A DNA stretch of 10,856 nt from an uncultured cyanobacterium (GCA_946221495.1 CAMIFA010000166.1:1-10856); one strand, 5' to 3'. Counted from the stretch's first letter, positions 1 to 6,274 are shown. Program-made: numbers and translations. Notes: generated from the sequence alone by a model not told the origin.

Positions 1-298
1 CCGCCTGCAAACAGGTCAACCCGACAGCGTGATGCAGACGGGTAGGAACAGCAATGCAAACTGCCTCCACATGGGGGAGGAGGTCGCGGTAATCTTCAAA
101 AAAACGTACTCGGTATTTGCTAGCAGTGTCTAGCCCCCGTTCGACGTTAATATCTGCCACCCCGACAAGTTCGACATCTTTGAGTAAACTTAGTACGCGG
201 GTATGATGTTGTCCCATATTACCTACACCGATCACGCCAATGCGGATCGGTTGAGGTTGGGTACGTTGCAAATGAGGACTTGGTTGTCCCAATGACAT
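1..298 (-). CDS. Gfo/Idh/MocA family NAD(P)-dependent oxidoreductase (5' end only)
   Basis: Translating the minus strand from the ATG at 298 gives 99 codons before the window edge, so only the N-terminal half of the nucleotide-binding domain is visible. After about 17 polar residues comes a beta strand and glycine-rich loop, IRIGVIGVGNMGQHH, the Rossmann fingerprint GxGxxG. It is followed by VELVGVADIN, whose terminal acidic residue normally contacts the ribose of NAD(P), and by EAVCIAVPTRLHH, which matches the family's A-V-x-x-x-x-P-T-x-x-H segment. Known family members oxidise or reduce sugars, inositol or biliverdin-like substrates; the substrate cannot be told here because the C-terminal domain is missing. 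An AGGAG sequence lies 11 nt before the ATG. The gene is divergent from queC. The family call is secure; the specific function is unknown. Confidence 0.88.
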   Translation of the reverse strand, partial: MSLGQPSPHLQRTQPQPIRIGVIGVGNMGQHHTRVLSLLKDVELVGVADINVERGLDTASKYRVRFFEDYRDLLPHVEAVCIAVPTRLHHAVGLTCLQA

Positions 299-337
299 AC
301 TATTTTGCACTCCTGTCTTCTCCTCAACCACCAATGT

Positions 338-360
338 GTAGAGACGCAGCTATATTGCGT
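338..360. repeat. Degenerate GTAGAGACGC dispersed repeat with short hairpin
   Basis: GTAGAGACGC at 338-347 matches one arm of a palindromic repeat often seen between cyanobacterial genes (GTAGAGACGC ... GCGTCTCTAC). Here the second arm has decayed, leaving ACGCA (344-348) pairing with TGCGT (356-360). It lies in the leader of the minus-strand oxidoreductase. The repeat family is from memory and was not searched. Confidence 0.4.
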
Positions 361-565
361 TTGGATTTGATTTCCAGTTCTCAGCCGTCTCAAATCATCC
401 AGATGGTAGCATAGTGATTCTATTTATGAAGAATCTCAAAGTTTACTCTTGGTTCCGATAATCTGTTTTGTTTTTGACACGGTGAGTTCTTAGTCATTGT
501 TACTTTGCCACTTCTGGAGCGTTGATTGTAATGTGTCACTTCTTTGCCTGTCCATTAAGTGAAAG

Positions 566-683
566 GTAGGGAAGATAGGGGAGCAGGGGAACTCGGGATT
601 CCCACGAAGCGCGTTCACGCAGTGTAGCGCAGCGTCTAGCGGGGCGAAGCCCAGTGGGGATTAGGGGCTGCTGGGGGAGTAGA
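566..683. repeat. Cyanobacterial low-complexity and interspersed repeat cluster
   Basis: The flanks (about 568-590 and 654-683) are G-rich runs of the GGGGAGCAGGGGA type, typical of short repeats scattered through Nostoc-like genomes. The core (about 595-661) has inverted ends, CCCAC at 601-605 with GTGGG at 654-658, and an inner hairpin GGGC-GAA-GCCC at 642-652. The core also carries GCGCAGCGTCTAGCGGGGCG-like sequence familiar from dispersed cyanobacterial repeats. No reading frame crosses it. It may be a nonautonomous element, but this single window cannot show mobility. Confidence 0.55.
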
Positions 684-791
684 AAAGAGATGGTTATTAT
701 TGTTTTGTTTTATGGATGCAAAATTTAAATTGCTGAAGCTAGCTAATAGTAGGACTTTCAGAATCTAAAATGTACAAGGGGGATTTCTTAG

Positions 792-1469
792 GTGAAAGCA
801 GTTGTTTTGTTGTCTGGTGGGTTAGACTCGGCAACGGTTTTGTATCAAGCTAAAACAGAAGGTTATGATTGTTACGCAATTTCGTTTGATTACCAGCAGC
901 GACATAAGCGGGAGTTAGAGTCAGCGAAAGTAATCGCCCATGCTGCTAATGTATCTGAGCATCAGCTAGTATCTTTCGACTTAGGTGCTTGGGGTGGTTC
1001 AGCATTAACGGATAGCTCTATTAAGTTACCGCAAGACCGCTCTCTAGCTCAAATGTCGGCAAATATTCCTGTTACCTATGTCCCCGCCCGGAATACTATT
1101 TTTTTAAGCTTTGCCTTAGCTTATGCTGAAACTATTAATGCTAGCTCTGTTTATATCGGTGTCAATGCTTTAGATTACTCTGGCTATCCAGACTGCCGTC
1201 CTGATTACATCCAGGCAATGCAAGAAGTTTTTAAGCTAGGAACGAAACAAGGTCGAGAAGGACAAGCGATCGCTATTATTACGCCTTTGATTAACCTCAG
1301 AAAAACTGAAATTATCCAACTGGGCAATAAGCTAGGTGTACCTTGGGAAAAAACTTGGTCTTGCTACGCTGGTGAAGACTTTGCCTGCGGCGTTTGTGAT
1401 TCTTGTAAATTACGTCTTCAGGCTTTTGAGCAGTTGGGACTAAAAGATCCTGTGAAATATCAAACGTAA
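792..1469 (+). CDS. queC: 7-cyano-7-deazaguanine (preQ0) synthase QueC
   Basis: QueC converts 7-carboxy-7-deazaguanine to preQ0 with ammonia and ATP, in the cytosolic pathway to the queuosine of tRNA wobble positions. The 225-residue protein has the ordinary length. The PP-loop ATP-binding motif SGGLDS is at residues 8-13. Conserved VPARNTIFL (97-105) and YSGYPDCRPDY (129-139) follow. The C-terminal zinc site is four cysteines at 191, 199, 202 and 205 (CYAGEDFACGVCDSC). The start is GTG at 792, with AAGGGGG at 776-782 nine bases upstream, and the PP-loop lies at the expected distance from it, so no earlier start is needed. The HD hydrolase gene begins 5 nt after the stop, suggesting cotranscription. 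No other queuosine gene (queD, queE, queF) is in the window. Confidence 0.96.
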   Translation: MKAVVLLSGGLDSATVLYQAKTEGYDCYAISFDYQQRHKRELESAKVIAHAANVSEHQLVSFDLGAWGGSALTDSSIKLPQDRSLAQMSANIPVTYVPARNTIFLSFALAYAETINASSVYIGVNALDYSGYPDCRPDYIQAMQEVFKLGTKQGREGQAIAIITPLINLRKTEIIQLGNKLGVPWEKTWSCYAGEDFACGVCDSCKLRLQAFEQLGLKDPVKYQT

Positions 1470-1474
1470 AATAT

Positions 1475-2071
1475 ATGACTTCAGAGCGAGTTACTCAAAT
1501 TATCAGTTTTTTAGAAACTATAGACTCCTTCAAGTCGATATATCGTGCTGCCTACCTTGCAAATCATCATCGGCACGAAAGCGATGCTGAACACGCTTGG
1601 CACACCAGTTTATTTGCTTTGTTGCTTTACAAAGAAGTTGACTTTGAAGTTGATATTGCTCATATTTTGAAACTAATTCTAATTCATGATTTAGTCGAAA
1701 TATATGCTGGTGATACCTTTGTCTATGATGTCAAAGGCTACCTAGATAAAAGTAAACGCGAACAAGCAGCTGCCAACAAGTTATTTTCTTTGTTACCAGA
1801 GGATTTACAAATATTAGTGCATCAGTGGTGGGAAGAATTTGAGGCAGCCAAGACTCCGGAAGCACAATTTGCTCAAGCAATGGATTCATTACAAGGGTTT
1901 GCCCAAAATTTGTTTGGTGGTGGGCGGGTGTGGCAAGAACGCCAAGTGACAGAAGCAATGAGTCGTAGCCGTAATCAAGATGCGATCGCGCTCGATCCAG
2001 CTTTAGCTGAAGTTTTCCAAGCTTTGTATCAAAAAGCAAAGCATGAGAATTTATGGGCTACAAATAGTTAA
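1475..2071 (+). CDS. HD-domain phosphohydrolase (YfbR/5'-deoxynucleotidase-like)
   Basis: The 198-residue protein belongs to the HD superfamily of metal-dependent phosphohydrolases, of the type related to E. coli YfbR. The visible metal and catalytic residues are HRHESDAEHAWH (residues 32-43), HDLVEIYAGDT (71-81, containing the HD pair 71-72, E75 and D80) and a late aspartate at 137 in QAMDSLQGF. Characterised relatives dephosphorylate deoxynucleoside monophosphates, but the substrate here cannot be read from the sequence. The ATG lies only 5 nt after queC, with no clear Shine-Dalgarno sequence, which fits translational coupling. The pairing with queC invites the idea that it acts on a nucleotide of the deazaguanine pathway or controls purine nucleotide pools; that is inference only. 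The next gene is convergent. Confidence 0.85.
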   Translation: MTSERVTQIISFLETIDSFKSIYRAAYLANHHRHESDAEHAWHTSLFALLLYKEVDFEVDIAHILKLILIHDLVEIYAGDTFVYDVKGYLDKSKREQAAANKLFSLLPEDLQILVHQWWEEFEAAKTPEAQFAQAMDSLQGFAQNLFGGGRVWQERQVTEAMSRSRNQDAIALDPALAEVFQALYQKAKHENLWATNS

Positions 2072-2073
2072 CT

Positions 2074-2121
2074 AGACAAAATCCTCTGTTGATTGCTTCA
2101 AGTAGGATCAACTTATTGTCT
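2074..2121. terminator. Nested inverted repeat between convergent genes, candidate bidirectional terminator
   Basis: Outer arms AGACAA (2074-2079) and TTGTCT (2116-2121) enclose inner arms GTTGAT (2088-2093) and ATCAAC (2107-2112). The structure fills the whole 49-base gap between the HD hydrolase stop and the convergent CNNM gene stop, and its right arm touches that stop codon. There is no long T tract on either side, so intrinsic termination is plausible but not proven. Confidence 0.4.
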
Positions 2122-3485
2122 CAAGAACGATGAATCTTGATGTGATGCAAGCGTGGTCCTTGTGCTGAGACTACAGTAAATTCAAGATTTTCGTAGTGCA
2201 AGGTTTCTCCAATTGCCGGAATCTTTTGTAGTTCGTATAGGAGAAAGCCCCCCACTGTCTGATATTCGTTTTTTAAAGGTAAGTTTAGCTCTAATAATTG
2301 ATTGAGGTCTTCTAAATTCATCTGTGCCTGCACCAAAAATGTTTGCTCGTCTAAACTCTGCAACATCAAATCATTAGTGCTTTCGCCACCGATGTTACCA
2401 AAGATTTCCGCAATTAAATCTTGGATAGTAACCAAGCCAACTGTGCCGCCAAATTCATTAACGACAATTACCATCGCTAACTGCGTTCGCTGCATTAGTG
2501 GTAGCAGTTCGCTCAAAGGCGTATATTCTGGGATAAACAAAGCTGGACGCATCCAAGGTTGGATCTCACTGTCTAAAAACAGCTTTCCTTGAGCTAGGGG
2601 TGCTGCTAAATCTTTAAAGTGAACAGTACCGCAAATGTCATCTAAAGATTTCTCGATAATTGGATAGCGGGAGTGACCTGAAGTAGCCATTTCCTTTAGG
2701 AAAGTATGAAATGTGGCACTTTGTGGTAAAGCAACTATATTAGGGCGTTGCACCATAACTTCTGCTACCGTCACGTCGCCAAATTCAAATACGTTATTTA
2801 ATAGTTCTCGTTCTTCAGCTTCCAATCCTGGTGATTCACGCTCAGTAGCGATAATCAATTGCAATTCTTCGGGGGTTACTGGTGGTCTCCAGGCTTGACC
2901 TGTATACTGAATGCCGACTAGTTTTAATAGCAGGCGAGTCGATTGATTGAGAATCCAGATAAACGGATTGAAAAATCGGGCGATCGCTCTTACTGATGGT
3001 CCTAAAAACCGTGCTAATTCCTCTGAATAAAGCAAAGCGATTGATTTAGGGCATAACTCTCCTAAAACAATTTGCAGATAAGCAATTAGCAAAAAAGCAA
3101 TAGGAATTGATAAAGAATGAGCTATAAAAGAGCGTATTTCTAGAGGCAAGGGACTCTGAGCGATCCAAGTTGCTACTAAAACAGAGATTGTACTTTCGCC
3201 AATCCAGCCCAATGCCAAACTAGAGAGAGTAATACCTAGTTGAGTTGTAGACAGCAACCGATCAATACTGCGTTGGAGGGTTTGGACTGTAAAAGCTTGA
3301 GCATCGCCAGCCTCAACAAGTTGGTGAATGCGCGATCGCCTTACTGATACCAATGAAAACTCAGCTGTGACAAAAAAAGCATTAATTGTAATCAGTAGTA
3401 ACGCAGACAACAATCGCAGTCCCACATCTGCCCAACTTAGGGAAGAAACACTTACCGCCAATAAATTTGAAACCAAGGCAACCAT
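2121..3485 (-). CDS. CNNM/DUF21-CBS-CorC transporter-associated domain membrane protein (hemolysin C/CorC family)
   Basis: The protein (454 residues from the ATG at 3485) has three parts. First is an N-terminal CNNM (DUF21) membrane domain of about 200 residues with several hydrophobic segments and the hallmarks NAFFVTAEFSLVSVRR and VLGELCPKSIAL. Next is a pair of CBS domains, about 215-335, including VAEVMVQRPNIVAL and VVNEFGGTVGLVTIQDLIAE. Last is a C-terminal CorC/HlyC domain, about 365-450. Relatives are linked to magnesium or other cation efflux at the cytoplasmic membrane; older annotations call them hemolysins, which is probably misleading. A TTG at 3491 would add two residues, but AGG six bases before the ATG at 3485 favours that start. 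The gene lies 76 bases downstream of the exported-protein gene on the same strand. Length and domain order are normal. Confidence 0.92.
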   Translation of the reverse strand: MVALVSNLLAVSVSSLSWADVGLRLLSALLLITINAFFVTAEFSLVSVRRSRIHQLVEAGDAQAFTVQTLQRSIDRLLSTTQLGITLSSLALGWIGESTISVLVATWIAQSPLPLEIRSFIAHSLSIPIAFLLIAYLQIVLGELCPKSIALLYSEELARFLGPSVRAIARFFNPFIWILNQSTRLLLKLVGIQYTGQAWRPPVTPEELQLIIATERESPGLEAEERELLNNVFEFGDVTVAEVMVQRPNIVALPQSATFHTFLKEMATSGHSRYPIIEKSLDDICGTVHFKDLAAPLAQGKLFLDSEIQPWMRPALFIPEYTPLSELLPLMQRTQLAMVIVVNEFGGTVGLVTIQDLIAEIFGNIGGESTNDLMLQSLDEQTFLVQAQMNLEDLNQLLELNLPLKNEYQTVGGFLLYELQKIPAIGETLHYENLEFTVVSAQGPRLHHIKIHRS

Positions 3486-3502
3486 TAGCAACCTGGGTAT
3501 TG

Positions 3503-3539
3503 GGTTTTGAGTTTATTTTTTGAATTTTTAACTCAAACC
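3503..3539. repeat. Inverted repeat between two minus-strand genes
   Basis: TTTGAGTT (3506-3513) pairs with AACTCAAA (3530-3537), and the stem can extend through GGTT/AACC with one bulged base. The 16-base loop is T-rich on the plus strand. It sits between the exported-protein gene and the CNNM gene and could attenuate readthrough, but on the transcribed strand no U tract follows the stem. Confidence 0.35.
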
Positions 3540-3561
3540 TTAAACCTCCTCATGCATTTAA

Positions 3562-4251
3562 CTAGCTTTTCACAGGGATATTAGACACTTGCAGCCGCAA
3601 TTGCTGATCCGGATAATCTGTCAGTGTCATTGAAAGTTTATTAACGTCGTCAAGCAAAGCTGTAGGAATACTCATCGTGCCAGAAAATGTCTTACCGTTC
3701 GCGGGTAATTGAGTTGGCAAACCGTCAGTATTGGCACTTAGCGCCCGCCCTTGATCATCGGTTACGTCTAAAAAACTATAGAGGAATCGTACACTTTTGT
3801 CTCCCTCATTTTTAAAGTTGACCTTTAACACCAAAGCGCCCCCAGAGTAGCGGGCAGATACTACATCTAGCTTTACTCCCTGATTTTGGCTAGTAACTGG
3901 GAAACCTGGCTGAGGCACATCTTTTACTACTAGTGTTTTTGTTTCAACTGGTGTTTGACTAAGTTCTTTATTTCCAGGCTGCGGCTTTTGGGGCTTGGCG
4001 TTTTTGCCCTTGCCCTCAATCCGCGCTTTCACAGCATTTAAAATATCTTCTTCTTTTAACATGACTACGGCTGCCTGTTGTGATGTCGGCTGCCGCTTCT
4101 TGATCTTACTTGTGGGACGAGCATCCGGTTGAGTAACGCCTTTAAGCGCTTCATGCCCTACAGCAAAACCCCACCTACCACTTGTGTAACCAGCCCCTAG
4201 CATTAGGGTTAACAAAGCTAAAGTGAGGGTAACAGTATAATTCAGTTTCAT
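3562..4251 (-). CDS. Membrane-anchored or exported protein with C-terminal beta-sandwich-like domain
   Basis: I do not recognise a named family for this 229-residue protein. Residues 5-24 are a hydrophobic stretch (VTLTLALLTLMLGAGY) preceded by one lysine: a signal peptide or N-terminal anchor with no clear lipobox cysteine. Residues 40-120 are lysine-, proline- and glutamine-rich and look disordered, forming a linker. Residues 124-226 alternate hydrophobic and polar residues (VKLDVVSARYSGGALVLKVN, FLYSFLDVTDDQGR, KLSMTLTDYP), as expected for an immunoglobulin-like or DUF4352-like beta sandwich facing the periplasm. The start is the ATG at 4251, with no strong Shine-Dalgarno sequence. It may share a transcript with the CNNM gene downstream, though a hairpin intervenes. 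The call rests on composition and pattern, not on a motif. Confidence 0.72.
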   Translation of the reverse strand: MKLNYTVTLTLALLTLMLGAGYTSGRWGFAVGHEALKGVTQPDARPTSKIKKRQPTSQQAAVVMLKEEDILNAVKARIEGKGKNAKPQKPQPGNKELSQTPVETKTLVVKDVPQPGFPVTSQNQGVKLDVVSARYSGGALVLKVNFKNEGDKSVRFLYSFLDVTDDQGRALSANTDGLPTQLPANGKTFSGTMSIPTALLDDVNKLSMTLTDYPDQQLRLQVSNIPVKS

Positions 4252-4381
4252 TTTTTGTTAAAGATGCCGCGATCGCCATTAAACTTAATACTTGCTATGC
4301 CTAGTTGACGAGCCGCAGCAGTACAACATGACATACTAACCGGAGCAATACCGCTAAACCAGTAATTACATTTTATAATTA

Positions 4382-4548
4382 TGCTACTTCTAACCGAAAT
4401 CATAAAATGCTTAATAGTTAATTAGCTGTAGGCGGTATACTTGTCATGGTAGTATACTTTGAATTAAGCATTTCGTAAGCAGATGTAACTGCTTTGAATG
4501 ACTTAATATAACATTAGGGAAGTAGCAATATCAATTTGCTAATTAACT
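4382..4548. repeat. Cluster of perfect inverted repeats (candidate structured RNA or relic element)
   Basis: Three perfect pairings are visible: TGCTACTTC (4382-4390) with GAAGTAGCA (4519-4527); AAATGCTTAAT (4405-4415) with ATTAAGCATTT (4463-4473), nested inside the first; and AGTTAATTAGC (4416-4426) with GCTAATTAACT (4538-4548). The last directly abuts the second on its left side and crosses it, so it would form a pseudoknot or an alternative fold. Between the arms lie two copies of GTATACTT 17 bases apart. No reading frame runs through it. Confidence 0.45.
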
Positions 4549-4556
4549 GAACATAA

Positions 4557-4562
4557 TATACA
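4557..4562 (+). promoter_or_regulatory. Possible -10 box for the tRNA
   Basis: TATACA at 4557-4562 would start transcription near 4569, nine bases before the mature tRNA. A weak TTGCTA at 4536-4541 is the only -35 candidate, at a short spacing of 15 bases. It is assigned mainly by position. Confidence 0.25.
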
Positions 4563-4577
4563 GCTAAATGTATTTCA

Positions 4578-4650
4578 CGGCAGTTGGCCGAGCGGTTTAG
4601 GCAGCGAACTCATAATTCGCCCCAGGCAGGTTCAACTCCTGCACTGCCGA
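4578..4650 (+). tRNA. tRNA with CAT anticodon: probably tRNA-Ile2 (lysidine-modified), otherwise elongator tRNA-Met
   Basis: The 73-base cloverleaf is complete: acceptor CGGCAGT pairing with ACTGCCG, D stem GCC/GGC, anticodon stem GCGAA/TTCGC around loop CTCATAA, T stem GCAGG/CCTGC around TTCAACT, and discriminator A. The anticodon CAT is at 4611-4613. No CCA is encoded. It is not the initiator: position 1 is C but pairs with G72, and the anticodon stem lacks the three G-C pairs. The D arm (TGGCCGAGCGGTTTAGGC) and anticodon arm resemble, from memory, plastid trnI-CAU, whose C34 is converted to lysidine to read AUA. Elongator methionine tRNAs share the same loop, so the isoleucine assignment is a preference. 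No integrated element is seen at its 3' end. Confidence 0.93.
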
Positions 4651-4675
4651 TTGTAATTAAAACAATATCGTATCG

Positions 4676-4698
4676 CCTAGATATAATTAGATTCTAGG
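4676..4698. terminator. Weak hairpin between tRNA and convergent gene
   Basis: CCTAGA (4676-4681) pairs with TCTAGG (4693-4698) across an 11-base AT-rich loop. It lies between the 3' end of the tRNA and the stop of the convergent exported-protein gene, a sensible place for a terminator. The stem is short and no T tract follows. Confidence 0.3.
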
Positions 4699-4713
4699 TA
4701 GCCTGATTATGGT

Positions 4714-5154
4714 TTAAGGTGTCTCAAAGATAACTTCTCTCTCTACTTGAGTATTGACATTAATACGAGGAGAAGTTCGGATTGTTGTATTGTAAGGATT
4801 TGGTAAGTCGAGAGTGCGAATAACTGGATCGCTATTAACTTGTTGGTTAAGAACATCGCGGTAGAGAATATCAATTAACTCTGCATCTCGCCTAATTTCA
4901 TTTTCTGGATAGGAATTGCGTCGCAATGTACCAGGTCCAAAAATTAAGTCAATTTGACGTTTAATGGAGCGATTGCGGAAAAAAGTAGGATCGTTGCGAG
5001 AAAAAGCGCGGTTAAATGTTTCGGCAACACTTTCCCTACGTCCCCCTCGCAAGCGGGTGATTAGGTCTGTCTGAGCGACTACAGCAGGGTGAAAACTAGT
5101 AGTAGTAGTAAAGAGAACCAATGCACTTATCAGAGTCTTAAAATTTGAATTCAT
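4714..5154 (-). CDS. Small basic exported protein of unknown function
   Basis: I do not recognise a family. The 146-residue product starts with a classical signal peptide: a positively charged N terminus (MNSNFK), a hydrophobic core (TLISALVLFTTTTS) and a likely cleavage after A27 (AVVA/QT). The mature part of about 119 residues is hydrophilic and arginine-rich (RLRGGRRES, RNRSIKRQ, TLRRN), has no cysteine and no further membrane segment, and ends in a stretch likely to form beta strands (TTIRTSPRINVNTQVEREVIF). The Shine-Dalgarno AGGA lies seven bases before the ATG, and a TATAAT lies at 5216-5221 on the same strand, so expression looks real. It is convergent with the tRNA. Its place in the cell is probably periplasmic or extracellular. 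Confidence 0.72.
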   Translation of the reverse strand: MNSNFKTLISALVLFTTTTSFHPAVVAQTDLITRLRGGRRESVAETFNRAFSRNDPTFFRNRSIKRQIDLIFGPGTLRRNSYPENEIRRDAELIDILYRDVLNQQVNSDPVIRTLDLPNPYNTTIRTSPRINVNTQVEREVIFETP

Positions 5155-5215
5155 AATTTTGTCCTAACTGCTTGGTTAAATCTTAACTGACCTTAATTTA
5201 AGTAGCAACATAAGT

Positions 5216-5221
5216 ATTATA
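5216..5221 (-). promoter_or_regulatory. -10 box of the exported-protein gene
   Basis: The minus strand reads TATAAT, a perfect -10 hexamer, about 62 bases before the ATG at 5154. No good -35 box is found at 16-18 bases. The region is AT-rich, which lowers the weight of the match. Confidence 0.38.
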
Positions 5222-5491
5222 TGAAAATCATTAGTCTCAGTAATTAATAAAAACAAAAAGCTGACATATCTTTAATTAAATCTTATTTACCTCCACCCAA
5301 TTATGTAATTAATATGCAGTAAAAAAATATTTTGTCTACATTCTCTGAATTAAAAGTAATATTTGAGATGTATTTACTAAGGGACAAAATGCTTATCAAA
5401 GTAGATATTAACTACCTTGCTTGACAACGTAGATGCATTTTTAAGCTTATAAAAATATTTTTGATGCAATTATTACTGTTAGTATGATAAG

Positions 5492-5538
5492 TTAATATCA
5501 ATAATGATATTAAGAACTCCTTGATAACACTCTTAATA
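5492..5538 (+). promoter_or_regulatory. Overlapping, mutually exclusive hairpins upstream of pyrE
   Basis: Hairpin A has perfect 9-base arms, TTAATATCA (5492-5500) and TGATATTAA (5505-5513), around the loop ATAA. Hairpin B pairs TATTAAGA (5508-5515) with TCTTAATA (5531-5538) around a 15-base loop. They share 5508-5513, so only one can form. In DNA, dyad A could be an operator; in RNA, the pair could act as a switch 100 bases ahead of the pyrE start. Neither use is demonstrated. Confidence 0.4.
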
Positions 5539-5640
5539 GTTGGGTTGTCGAGAGAAATCAAGCTTCTTAAATTAGTTTTAGCTTATTTGTTTAAGCACAA
5601 CTTTTGATATGTTGTAATGAATTAGAAAAGTGAATCTCAG

Positions 5641-6243
5641 ATGAAGTCAGATGTTCAAGTAGCTAATGCTGATTTAACTACACTGCGCCAGTATTTGTTG
5701 GATTTATTCTGTGAACTGGCTTATCAAGAAGGTGACTTTGTTCTCTCTTCTGGACAGCGCAGTTCTTACTATATTAATGGCAAGCAGGTGACATTGCACC
5801 CACAAGGCGCTTTAGCGATCGCTCGTCTTCTCTTGTCTCAGTTGCCGACAGATACTCAAGCTGTAGCTGGTTTAACACTAGGAGCAGATCCAATCGTCAG
5901 CGCTGTAAGTGTAGTTTCTGCCTACGAAAACAAACCGCTACCAGCACTAATTATCCGTAAAGAAGCCAAAGGACACGGTACAAAAGCGTATATTGAAGGA
6001 CTAAACTTGCCAGAAGGTGCAAAAGTAGTTGTGTTGGAAGATGTTGTTACTACTGGGAGTTCTGCCTTGAAAGCTGTTAAGCGTTTGCGAGATGCTGGCT
6101 ATAGTGTTAATCAAGTAATAGCATTAGTAGATCGGCAGCAAGGTGGCGCTGAATTATATCAGTCAGAGGGGTTACAGTTTCAGTCAGTGTTTTTAATTGA
6201 GGAAATTCAGAAGCGATCGCGTCAACTTAGAACTAACGAATAG
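5641..6243 (+). CDS. pyrE: Orotate phosphoribosyltransferase PyrE
   Basis: The enzyme joins orotate to phosphoribosyl pyrophosphate (PRPP), giving orotidine monophosphate, the fifth step of cytosolic pyrimidine synthesis. The 200-residue length is usual. The PRPP-binding motif VVVLEDVVTTGSS is at residues 129-141, with the paired acidic residues E133-D134. The flexible catalytic loop RKEAKGHGTKAYIEG covers 106-120, and the N-terminal SSGQRSSYYINGK (36-48) matches the orotate-side segment. The ATG at 5641 has no strong Shine-Dalgarno sequence, only purines (GAAAAG) 10-15 bases upstream. The protein stands alone, without a decarboxylase fusion or other pyr genes nearby. A HIP1 octamer lies inside the gene at 5815 and another at 6213. 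The long upstream region with strong dyads may regulate it. Confidence 0.95.
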   Translation: MKSDVQVANADLTTLRQYLLDLFCELAYQEGDFVLSSGQRSSYYINGKQVTLHPQGALAIARLLLSQLPTDTQAVAGLTLGADPIVSAVSVVSAYENKPLPALIIRKEAKGHGTKAYIEGLNLPEGAKVVVLEDVVTTGSSALKAVKRLRDAGYSVNQVIALVDRQQGGAELYQSEGLQFQSVFLIEEIQKRSRQLRTNE

Positions 6244-6274
6244 TATGAGACTGGGGATGAGTTACCAATTTAAA

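Larger units (their letters stand above)
299..791. other. Noncoding region between divergent genes
   Basis: No convincing reading frame lies in these 493 bases between the oxidoreductase start and the queC start. The region holds a short GTAGAGACGC repeat fragment at 338-347 and a larger G-rich composite repeat at 566-683, both listed separately. The last 100 bases before queC are AT-rich and should hold its promoter, but I could not pick convincing -35 and -10 boxes. I looked for a preQ1 riboswitch ahead of queC and did not see one. Confidence 0.7.
4252..4577. other. Noncoding region rich in inverted repeats, upstream of the tRNA
   Basis: No gene is seen in these 326 bases. A HIP1 octamer lies at 4269-4276. 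From 4382 to 4548 there are three long perfect inverted repeats and a tandem GTATACTT pair (4435-4442 and 4452-4459), described separately. The last 40 bases should contain the tRNA promoter. Confidence 0.65.
5155..5640. other. AT-rich noncoding region between divergent genes
   Basis: These 486 bases separate the exported-protein gene from pyrE. No gene is seen. Its left end carries the -10 box of the minus-strand gene. Further right are ATTTTGTC (5329-5336) with GACAAAAT (5383-5390), a GTAG-N7-CTAC dyad at 5401-5415, a TTGACA at 5421-5426 without a well-spaced -10 box, and the strong overlapping dyads at 5492-5538. Its length and symmetry suggest regulatory content ahead of pyrE. Confidence 0.6.

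Noticed and set aside
684..791. preQ1 riboswitch ahead of queC
   Set aside because: None of the conserved preQ1 aptamer words or a matching pseudoknot could be found.
1731..2039. 102-codon antisense frame inside the HD hydrolase gene
   Set aside because: It is the shadow of a gene with clear HD motifs on the other strand; it shows no motif or start signal of its own.
4578..4713. Integration site for a mobile element at the tRNA 3' end
   Set aside because: No integrase, no direct repeat of the tRNA 3' end and no foreign-looking genes lie in the window.
5401..5415. NtcA-like GTA...TAC palindrome upstream of pyrE
   Set aside because: The spacing is nine bases, not the eight of the NtcA consensus GTAN8TAC.
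5421..5447. TTGACA promoter for pyrE
   Set aside because: The only TATAAA-like box follows at about 20-21 bases, too far for a standard promoter.
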